Positions 1-4,863 of a stretch of DNA of 5,211 nucleotides are shown here, one piece after another. The DNA is from Caryophanales bacterium UBA6879 (GTDB lineage: Bacteria > Bacillota_I > Bacilli_A > RFN20 > CAG-288), in NCBI GenBank assembly GCA_002449135.1, contig DKCH01000018.1:1-5211 (forward strand), given 5' to 3'. Both the position numbers and the translations under genes were made by a program. The notes beneath the pieces were generated by a model that was given only the letters and a program-made list of their open reading frames with translations, was not told where the DNA came from and made no database searches. The first letter of the stretch is position 1; each line of letters begins with the position of its first letter.

Positions 1-228
1 GGTTTAGAAAAGGAAACAAATTCCCAAATGACATTCTTTGGTTCTTCATTTATTGCTGATGAATGTGGAAATATTGTTGAACAAGCTAGTAGGGATCAAG
101 AAGAGATTCTTATTCACTCTTTTGATTTAGATGAAATTGGTCAAAAGAGAAGAAACTGGGGAATTTATCGTGATCGTCGTCCTGAATTATATAAAGATAT
201 TTTGAAAAAAGACGCTTCAAACGAATAA
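1..228 (+). CDS. aguB: N-carbamoylputrescine amidase, C-terminal part (5' end outside window)
   Basis: This is the last 75 codons of a gene whose start lies left of the window; the frame is open from base 1 to the TAA at 226-228. N-carbamoylputrescine amidase hydrolyses N-carbamoylputrescine to putrescine, CO2 and ammonia in the cytoplasm, the last step of the agmatine deiminase route to polyamines. The visible part carries the family's C-terminal signature: a segment TFFGSSFIAD, then FDLDEI, then WGIYRDRRPELY just before the end, which closely fits AguB proteins of the nitrilase (carbon-nitrogen hydrolase) superfamily. The catalytic Glu-Lys-Cys residues would lie upstream and cannot be checked. 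Full-length members have roughly 290-300 residues, so about a quarter is seen. An agmatine deiminase gene (aguA) may lie upstream. Another nitrilase-family amidase is possible but less likely given the RDRRPELY ending. Confidence 0.86.
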   Translation, partial: GLEKETNSQMTFFGSSFIADECGNIVEQASRDQEEILIHSFDLDEIGQKRRNWGIYRDRRPELYKDILKKDASNE

Positions 229-251
229 AAAATTAAGTGTTAATTTTCTTT
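229..251 (+). terminator. possible weak terminator after aguB
   Basis: Directly after the stop codon there is a perfect 8-bp inverted repeat, AAAATTAA-gtg-TTAATTTT (229-236 / 240-247), followed by CTTT. The stem is entirely A-T, so termination would be inefficient. The separate promoter for the next gene supports the end of a transcript here. Confidence 0.35.
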
Positions 252-258
252 ATTAATC

Positions 259-287
259 TAGTTAAGGGCTTACAATTATGCTATAAT
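259..287 (+). promoter_or_regulatory. hpf promoter (extended -10)
   Basis: A perfect -10 box TATAAT at 282-287 is preceded by TGC (279-281), giving the extended -10 form TGnTATAAT. A weak -35 candidate, TAGTTA, lies at 259-264 with a 17-bp spacer. Transcription would start near 294, leaving a leader of about 40 nt before the hpf start codon. The short GC-rich palindrome GGGTAACCC (302-310) lies in that leader. This is a sigma-A-type promoter; no stress sigma-factor box was recognised. Confidence 0.7.
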
Positions 288-316
288 TAGATTAGAAATA
301 GGGGTAACCCTTGATG

Positions 317-322
317 AAAGGA
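317..322 (+). promoter_or_regulatory. ribosome binding site that decides the hpf start
   Basis: AAAGGA at 317-322 is the only Shine-Dalgarno-like sequence in the leader. It lies 12 nt before the ATG at 335. The upstream in-frame TTG (311) and ATG (314) have no such site in front of them, and translation from 335 gives the family's usual N-terminus. Confidence 0.55.
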
Positions 323-334
323 AAAAATTCAATC

Positions 335-874
335 ATGAATTATCAATTTGTAGGTCACGGCGTGGAGGTAACCAAGGCTTTAAAGGATTATTCTTTAAGC
401 AAGTTATCTAAAATGGAAAAGTATTTTGCTGATGGCAAACATGTAAAATGCATTGTTACTTTTTCTCTTGTGAAGATTTTTCAAATTGTTGAAGTTTCAA
501 TAAAAGCTGACGATATTTATTTAAGAGCTAAAGTGACAAATCAAAAAGATGCTTATGCAGCTTTAGATTTAGTTGTTGATAAACTTGAAGGTCAAATGAG
601 AAAAATGAAAACTCAAGTTTTAAAACTTCAAAAGAGAAATTCTATTGCTAAAGATATTTTATTAGATGTAATTGAATCGGAAAAAGAACCTTCTATTGAC
701 CGTGTTGTAAAAAGAAAAGCTCTTAGTTTAATTCCAATGGATATTGATGAAGCTTTAACTAGAATGGATGCTCTTGATCACGATTTCTTTATTTATCTTG
801 ATTCTAAGACTAATAAACGTTCTATTCTTTATAAAAGAGAAGATGGCACCTATGGTGTTATTGAAATAGAATAG
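335..874 (+). CDS. hpf: Ribosome hibernation promoting factor, long form (HPF/YvyD)
   Basis: This cytoplasmic protein binds the 30S decoding region and joins 70S ribosomes into inactive 100S dimers during stress or stationary phase. From ATG 335 it is 179 residues, the size of the Firmicutes long form. The N-terminal S30AE domain (about 1-100) starts MNYQFVGHGVEVTKALKDY and carries the beta-alpha-beta fold with a basic stretch near EGQMRKMKTQVLK. A linker of about 20 residues follows. The C-terminal dimerisation domain (about 118-179) shows the hallmarks VVKRKALSLIPMD, EALTRMDALDHDFFIYLD and YKREDGTYGVIE. An in-frame TTG at 311 would add eight residues, but homologues start at MNY and the Shine-Dalgarno site fits 335. 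The gene has its own promoter and terminator and so looks monocistronic. Regulation of this family by stress is known, but no specific operator is evident here. Confidence 0.95.
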   Translation: MNYQFVGHGVEVTKALKDYSLSKLSKMEKYFADGKHVKCIVTFSLVKIFQIVEVSIKADDIYLRAKVTNQKDAYAALDLVVDKLEGQMRKMKTQVLKLQKRNSIAKDILLDVIESEKEPSIDRVVKRKALSLIPMDIDEALTRMDALDHDFFIYLDSKTNKRSILYKREDGTYGVIEIE

Positions 875-884
875 TTAATTTACG

Positions 885-911
885 GAGCTATTTTGTTAAT
901 AGCTCTTTTTT
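885..911 (+). terminator. intrinsic terminator of hpf
   Basis: A perfect 8-bp stem GAGCTATT / AATAGCTC (885-892 / 898-905) with a 5-nt loop TTGTT is followed by six T residues (906-911). It starts 10 nt after the hpf stop codon. The loop and descending arm also contain the -35 box of the next gene. Confidence 0.9.
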
Positions 912-922
912 CTTGCTATAAT
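893..922 (+). promoter_or_regulatory. promoter of the HAD hydrolase gene, inside the hpf terminator
   Basis: The -35 candidate TTGTTA (893-898) sits in the terminator loop. The -10 box TATAAT (917-922) is preceded by TGC, the same extended -10 TGCTATAAT as in front of hpf; the spacer is 18 bp. The expected transcription start, seven bases after the -10 box, is base 929, the first base of the GTG start codon. The mRNA would therefore be leaderless. Confidence 0.65.
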
Positions 923-928
923 ATTTTT

Positions 929-1783
929 GTGATTAAACTTTTAGCAACTGATTTAGATGGTACTTTATTTTATCCTAAAAGATATCTTAGTTTGATAGAT
1001 AAATCTAATAAAAAATTTCTTATTGATTTTCATTCGGCTGGGGGAAAAGTTGTTTTAATTACTGGGCGTGATTATAGATTACCTTTAAAAGTTAGTAAAA
1101 AATGCAATATTGACTTAGCAATTATTGGATGTAATGGTGGTTTTATTTATGAAAACCATAAATTTATTAAATCTAAGCCGATTCCTAGAGAAATCTTGTT
1201 TGATTGTTATTTGAATTTAAAGGCTAATTATGATGTTTTAGGTTTTTTGGTTTTTGATGATACCCCTAATTTAAAAGTATCTGTCGTAAGAAAAGATTCT
1301 TTAATTCCCTATGCTGGAGTCTTTATTAATTTGTTTTCTATGGCTTATAAGGAAAAATATATTGTTTCTGAAAGACAATTAGTTTCTGCTATTGCTAAAG
1401 GAAAAGTTTTTAAATTGCAACCAATTGTAGGTATTTCTAAGTCCGCTAAAAAGAAGGCTAGTGAAATTTCTTTTGCTTTAAAAGACAAATATAAAGATAA
1501 ATTGACGATTTCTGCGACATCCATTGGTTTAGAAATAACATCTATAAAAGCTAATAAGGCTATTACTTTAAAAGAATATATTAAATTAAACAATATTAAA
1601 GAAGATGAAGTGGCTATTGTTGGTGATTCTGAAAATGATATCCCGCTTTTTGATAATTTTAATAATTCTTTTGCTATGGCTAATGGGGATGAAAGAGTAT
1701 TAAAATTAGCAAAACATATTGTTAATAAAGTTTCTGATATTAGACCTTTTGTTCTTGATAAAGATAACAAATTAATTAAGTAA
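929..1783 (+). CDS. Cof-type HAD-superfamily (IIB) phosphatase
   Basis: A cytoplasmic Mg-dependent phosphohydrolase of the haloacid dehalogenase superfamily, probably acting on small phosphorylated metabolites such as sugar phosphates or FMN. Substrates of this family cannot be read from sequence. From GTG 929 it has 284 residues, the usual Cof length. Motif I is DLDGT (8-12, nucleophile D8, acid/base D10), motif II ends in LITGRD (T45), the motif III lysine is probably K210 in KANKAITLKEY, and motif IV is GDSEND (232-237). The type IIB cap lies between motifs II and III. An in-frame TTG at 893 would add 12 residues, but it lies in the hpf terminator, has no ribosome binding site and would extend beyond the normal IKLLATDLDGT beginning. 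GTG 929 also lacks a Shine-Dalgarno sequence and coincides with the predicted transcription start. No terminator follows. Confidence 0.9.
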   Translation: MIKLLATDLDGTLFYPKRYLSLIDKSNKKFLIDFHSAGGKVVLITGRDYRLPLKVSKKCNIDLAIIGCNGGFIYENHKFIKSKPIPREILFDCYLNLKANYDVLGFLVFDDTPNLKVSVVRKDSLIPYAGVFINLFSMAYKEKYIVSERQLVSAIAKGKVFKLQPIVGISKSAKKKASEISFALKDKYKDKLTISATSIGLEITSIKANKAITLKEYIKLNNIKEDEVAIVGDSENDIPLFDNFNNSFAMANGDERVLKLAKHIVNKVSDIRPFVLDKDNKLIK

Positions 1784-1786
1784 TTA

Positions 1787-1815
1787 TTGTTATAGTAAAA
1801 AAAAGATATTATAAT
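1787..1815 (+). promoter_or_regulatory. promoter of the 1864-3242 gene pair
   Basis: TTGTTA (1787-1792) and a perfect TATAAT (1810-1815) are separated by exactly 17 bp. The predicted start is near 1822, giving a leader of about 42 nt that contains the strong ribosome binding site AAGGAGG (1845-1851). This is the best-formed sigma-A-type promoter in the window. Confidence 0.75.
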
Positions 1816-1863
1816 TAATAAGTATATAGAAAAGCACTTTTGCTAAGGAGGATATATTAAAAC

Positions 1864-2838
1864 ATGAACGAACAATCAAGATATGTTATGGCCATTTATG
1901 AATTAGGGGTAATCATTAGAGATACTTTAGAGTATGTTTTACCTGCTAATGATAAAGAAAAAGGCTATAATTTAGATATTTATAAGCAAAGAAAGAATAT
2001 GTTTTCTCATTTAATTGAAGAAAAATCTCCATTTGCTTTATTTTGCCAAAATAATTCAAAGCAACCATCTAAAGAAGATGCTTCTTTAACAATTGGTGAA
2101 AAAATTTCTAAGCAAGTTCATGAACTTTACGATGATGTTTATGGTGAAGATTCTCGTATTGTTAAAGTTGAAAACGATAAGGTTGTTGTTGAATCTTCCT
2201 TATTACTCCAATTAGTTGACTATATTATTGGTTTACATGAAACTATTTCTGATATTTGTTTAGGTTTTATTGCTACTTTTAAGAAAGAAGGAAGCTTAGA
2301 ACCTGAATTAGAAGAATTAGTTAAGACTGATGATCCTTTCTATAGATCAGTTGCTTTTAGAGCTGTTGCTTCTTTATTCAATGTTAAATTTGCTGAATAT
2401 AACAATGCAGTAAGAACTTATATTGCTCAAGAAAAAGAAAAGACTGGTGTTGATCCTTCTACTCAACCTGGTTTTGATCCTAAAGTTGATCCATCCTGTG
2501 CTTTTATTTCTAATGAAATGAATAGAGTTGTTGGTTTCTTCTCCTTTTTAAGAGCCCACAATAAATCCACTGATGTTATCTTCTTAGATTCTATTAGAAG
2601 AATGGAAGACTCTTTCCACTTCTTTGATGGTTCTAGAAAGATTCCTGAAGGAAGTAACATGGGTCAAGTTATGCAAGCTTTCGAATCTATTTTCTTACCT
2701 TTAATTCCTGGTTATCGTGATGCTTGGTTAAGAATATTTAACAAAGTTCACAATGATTTAGTTGAATTTGAAAAAAAGGTGATTGAACAAAATAAAATTA
2801 ATCAAGCTAAAGTAGCTGCTGATAATCAAAGTAAATAA
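1864..2838 (+). CDS. uncharacterised soluble helical protein (324 aa)
   Basis: I do not recognise a family. The protein has no signal peptide or membrane segment and appears cytoplasmic. It is rich in charged, amphipathic helical stretches: an N-terminal helix (about 3-26), a central helical region (about 115-150 and 165-195), and a C-terminal helix rich in Lys, Glu and Gln (about 285-324), possibly coiled coil. A Pro/Asp-rich turn (GVDPSTQPGFDPKVDPS) lies near 195-215. No nucleotide-binding, metal-binding or protease motif was seen. ATG 1864 is preceded by AAGGAGG with a 12-nt spacing and by a near-consensus promoter. The gene uses more C-ending codons (TTC, ATC, GAC) than the HAD or WYL genes, which together with promoter and ribosome binding site suggests good expression. 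The stop codon is 2 nt before the next ATG, so the two products probably act together. It could be lineage-specific. Confidence 0.85.
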   Translation: MNEQSRYVMAIYELGVIIRDTLEYVLPANDKEKGYNLDIYKQRKNMFSHLIEEKSPFALFCQNNSKQPSKEDASLTIGEKISKQVHELYDDVYGEDSRIVKVENDKVVVESSLLLQLVDYIIGLHETISDICLGFIATFKKEGSLEPELEELVKTDDPFYRSVAFRAVASLFNVKFAEYNNAVRTYIAQEKEKTGVDPSTQPGFDPKVDPSCAFISNEMNRVVGFFSFLRAHNKSTDVIFLDSIRRMEDSFHFFDGSRKIPEGSNMGQVMQAFESIFLPLIPGYRDAWLRIFNKVHNDLVEFEKKVIEQNKINQAKVAADNQSK

Positions 2839-2840
2839 GG

Positions 2841-3242
2841 ATGAAAAAAGAGTATTCAAAAGTTAGAGAAATTATCGCTTATATAGTAGTAGGTCTTATT
2901 TGGTTAGGTGGCTTAGCTATCTGTATTTTAGGTGTCTATGCTTTTAATGGACCTGGAAAATTAGCTAATAATCCTATCTATCAAGCTCAAAAGAATTTTA
3001 CAACTTTCTTAGGTTGGAAAAACATGATTGATTTCAGAGTTTTAGGATCAATTATTTGCCTATTAGCAATGTGCTTGTTTTTAATCTTTATTTATCACTA
3101 TGCTAATAAAGTTGATAAGCGTAATTCTAGAAAATCACGTCAATTAGAAAAGCTTAAGAAGCTCATTGAAGCAAATGATAATCTTAATGCAACTAACACT
3201 AGTGATGCTACAAATGTTTCTAACGAAGCTAATAATAAATAA
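2841..3242 (+). CDS. uncharacterised small membrane protein, two transmembrane segments
   Basis: This 133-residue protein has two clear hydrophobic segments, about 11-35 (IIAYIVVGLIWLGGLAICIL and onward) and 67-87 (VLGSIICLLAMCLFLIFIYHY). The N-terminus is basic, and the second segment is followed by a strongly basic stretch (KVDKRNSRKSRQLEKLKK). By the positive-inside rule both ends are cytoplasmic and a loop of about 30 residues is outside. A short helix (about 98-111) leads to a polar Asn/Thr/Ser-rich tail that is probably disordered. No family was recognised. ATG 2841 follows the upstream stop codon by only 2 nt; the only SD-like bases (AAGG) directly abut the ATG, so translation probably depends on reinitiation or coupling from the preceding gene. 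A terminator begins 6 nt after the stop. It may anchor the soluble partner at the membrane, which is inference from gene order only. Confidence 0.85.
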   Translation: MKKEYSKVREIIAYIVVGLIWLGGLAICILGVYAFNGPGKLANNPIYQAQKNFTTFLGWKNMIDFRVLGSIICLLAMCLFLIFIYHYANKVDKRNSRKSRQLEKLKKLIEANDNLNATNTSDATNVSNEANNK

Positions 3243-3247
3243 ATTTA

Positions 3248-3270
3248 GGTGCTGTTAATAGCACCTTTTT
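3248..3270 (+). terminator. intrinsic terminator of the 1864-3242 operon
   Basis: Stem GGTGCT / AGCACC (3248-3253 / 3260-3265), with a 6-nt loop that can close further with G-U and U-A pairs, is followed by five T residues (3266-3270) and a further T-rich stretch. It starts 6 nt after the stop codon at 3242. Confidence 0.9.
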
Positions 3271-3350
3271 ATTTTGTTATTGTTTTTAAGTTAATTTAAA
3301 AATATATTTTCATAGATAAAGAAGTTTTATTAATAAATTTTTTATTTATA

Positions 3351-3382
3351 AAAGAAAAAGAGCCGATATATATCGACTCTTT
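3351..3382 (-). terminator. intrinsic terminator of the tRNA-Ser gene
   Basis: Read on the minus strand, AAAGAG and CTCTTT (3377-3382 / 3357-3362) enclose a U-G pair and the palindrome CGATATATATCG (3364-3375). The stem runs into TTTTTCTTT (3359 down to 3351). On the plus strand the same hairpin has a C/A mismatch and no proper T run, so it serves the minus strand. It begins about 18 nt after the tRNA 3' end. Confidence 0.85.
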
Positions 3383-3399
3383 ATTATTAATAATATACA

Positions 3400-3488
3400 T
3401 GGCGGAGGAAAAGGGATTTGAACCCTTGCACATGTTACTGTCTACGAGCTTTCCAAGCCCGCCCCTTCAGCCTCTTGGGTATTCCTCC
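3400..3488 (-). tRNA. tRNA-Ser (anticodon GGA)
   Basis: On the minus strand the acceptor stem GGAGGAA pairs with TTCCTCC, followed by discriminator G and an encoded CCA (3402-3400). The anticodon stem CGGGC / GCTCG holds the loop TTGGAAA, so the anticodon is GGA, reading serine codons UCC and UCU. The T arm contains GGGTTCAAATCCC. The long variable arm between the anticodon and T stems, with an ACA/TGT stem, is that of a class II tRNA and fits serine. The total length with CCA is 89 nt. UCU is a common serine codon in the neighbouring genes. Confidence 0.97.
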
Positions 3489-3498
3489 AAATGCTTTA

Positions 3499-3512
3499 TT
3501 AGTATATACTAA
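3499..3512 (-). promoter_or_regulatory. palindrome carrying the probable -10 box of tRNA-Ser
   Basis: TTAGTATATACTAA is a perfect 14-bp palindrome. On the minus strand it gives TATACT at 3506-3501, correctly placed for a start near 3494, about 6 nt before the mature tRNA. The -35 region is poor (TTTTAT at 17 bp). The same -10-like hexamer is present on the plus strand (3505-3510), but no matching plus-strand -35 was found. Confidence 0.45.
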
Positions 3513-3730
3513 TTAGTAGCAAAATAAAAGACTTTTTTTCAAAATATATTAAATTTAATGTTGTTTTCTTATTGGTTTAAAAAAGTTGGGATAAATATGT
3601 ATATTATTATCGATGCTTGTTTATTTTAATTTGAAATTTAATTTAATTATATATTTTTTAATTGCTAATTAATAGTCCTTTTTTTTGTACACTGAGTTGT
3701 GAAATAATAATATTAAGGAGAAATTAGAAA
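3513..3730. other. AT-rich intergenic region before the WYL gene
   Basis: About 220 bp of nearly pure A/T sequence without a coding signal. It must contain the promoter of the WYL gene, but no convincing pair of boxes was found. TTGTAC (3685-3690) with TAATAT (3708-3713) has a 17-bp spacer but would start transcription at the end of the ribosome binding site AAGGAG (3715-3720), so it is doubtful. WYL regulators often bind operators in their own promoter region, but no clear long dyad was seen here. Confidence 0.5.
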
Positions 3731-4720
3731 ATGAATAAAAAGAAAGCCTTAACTTTATGTATATTAGAGATTCTTAAAGAATATACTGATGAAAATCATT
3801 TTTTAACCCAAAGGGAAATAGCTCAGTTTTTAGAAGATAAATATCAATTAACTGTTGAAAGAAAAGCGATTGGTGATTCTTTGGAATTATTAAATTCTTT
3901 AGGATATGATGTTAATAAAAAAGAAGGTGGTTTTGGTTTTGCTTTATATTCAAGATTAATTGATCCAAGTGAGATGACATTTTTAGCTGATAGTATTTTA
4001 TCTGCTAAAACTTTAACAAGCAATATGGCTAAATCTTTAATACAAAGACTTCAAACCTTATTAAGTGTTAATAATCGAAAAAATCATGATTATATTGATA
4101 AATCTGTTGATTCTACTAGATCTAATAATGCTGATATTTTTTTAAATATTGAGATTCTTTCTGAGGCTATTAAAGAAAAGAAAAAAATAACTTTTAAATA
4201 TCTTCAATATGATATAAATGGTTTGTTAAAAGAAAGAGAAGGCAAATATTATAAAGTCAATCCTTATTTTTTAGTTAATAACTATGGTAAATATTATTTA
4301 CTTGCTAATTATGAAAAATATGATAATGTTTCAAATTTTAGAATAGAATATATGAAAGATATTAAAATAGTTAATGATTCTAGTGTTAAACCTTTAAATA
4401 AAATAATTGGATTTGGTGATAATTTTAATATTGGTAAGTATCTTTCTGAACATATCTATATATTTGGTGGAGATGTTGTTGAAGCTAAAATAAGATTTGA
4501 ATCTAGAAATTGTTTTACATATATTTTTGAATGGTTTGGTAAAAACGCTAGAATAGAAAAAGTTTCTGATGACTGTTATATTGCTACAGTTAAATGTGAT
4601 GAAAAAGCTATTATTTATTGGGCTTTACAATATGGATCATTGTTTGAAGTAATTTCCCCTGACTCAACAAGAAATAATATACGTCATGTAATTCAAAATC
4701 TTTGGTTGAAGTATAGATAA
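3731..4720 (+). CDS. WYL-domain transcriptional regulator (wHTH-WYL)
   Basis: A DNA-binding regulator of 329 residues with the order winged HTH (about 1-75), linker helices (about 78-115), WYL domain (about 138-222) and a C-terminal WCX-like dimerisation part (about 240-329). The HTH shows LTQREIAQFLEDKY (25-38) and a recognition helix near 41-57, followed by a wing (GYDVNKKEGGFGF). The WYL core includes ITFKYLQYD near 152, VNPYFLVNNYGKYYLL with YYL at 188-190 in the signature position, and NFRIEYMKDI. WYL domains are thought to bind ligands such as nucleic acids or nucleotides; family members regulate phage defence systems (BrxR, CapW) and some CRISPR-Cas loci. ATG 3731 follows AAGGAG with a 10-nt gap. 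The gene ends 143 bp before a CRISPR array, which makes a defence role possible, but WYL regulators of other processes are common. Confidence 0.9.
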   Translation: MNKKKALTLCILEILKEYTDENHFLTQREIAQFLEDKYQLTVERKAIGDSLELLNSLGYDVNKKEGGFGFALYSRLIDPSEMTFLADSILSAKTLTSNMAKSLIQRLQTLLSVNNRKNHDYIDKSVDSTRSNNADIFLNIEILSEAIKEKKKITFKYLQYDINGLLKEREGKYYKVNPYFLVNNYGKYYLLANYEKYDNVSNFRIEYMKDIKIVNDSSVKPLNKIIGFGDNFNIGKYLSEHIYIFGGDVVEAKIRFESRNCFTYIFEWFGKNARIEKVSDDCYIATVKCDEKAIIYWALQYGSLFEVISPDSTRNNIRHVIQNLWLKYR

Positions 4721-4798
4721 AAATTAGATAACTTTAAACTTATTTTTGAATTTTGAATTCTTTGAAAAAAATATTTAAAATTAGAATTAAGATTAAAA

Positions 4799-4840
4799 GC
4801 TTATTTTAACCATTTTAAAATATTAATAATTAAAATAAGC
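4799..4840 (-). terminator. inverted repeat at the array's left flank, possible terminator
   Basis: GCTTATTTTAA (4799-4809) and TTAAAATAAGC (4830-4840) form a perfect 11-bp inverted repeat around a 20-nt AT-rich loop. On the minus strand it is followed at once by TTTT (4798-4795), so it could end a transcript coming leftwards from the CRISPR array. On the plus strand no T run follows, so it is a poor terminator for the WYL gene. The AT-rich stem keeps the call tentative. Confidence 0.4.
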
Positions 4841-4863
4841 ATTTAATTATTAATTAATTAGTT

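Noticed and set aside
311..334. Upstream TTG/ATG starts for hpf that would add seven or eight residues.
   Set aside because: They have no Shine-Dalgarno site, and the family N-terminus fits ATG 335.
1345..1770. A 141-codon open frame on the minus strand.
   Set aside because: It lies opposite the HAD gene, whose catalytic motifs are all present; AT-rich antisense frames of this kind are common.
2041..2049. TTTTGCCAA in the 1864 gene also occurs in spacer 4, a possible self-target.
   Set aside because: Only nine bases match, which is expected by chance in AT-rich DNA.
2463..2660. A 65-codon open frame on the minus strand.
   Set aside because: It is antisense to the well-supported 1864-2838 gene, with no promoter or ribosome binding site seen.
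1..4720. Possible use of the Mollicutes code (TGA as tryptophan).
   Set aside because: All tryptophan codons seen are TGG, no gene needs TGA readthrough, and all genes end at TAA or TAG.
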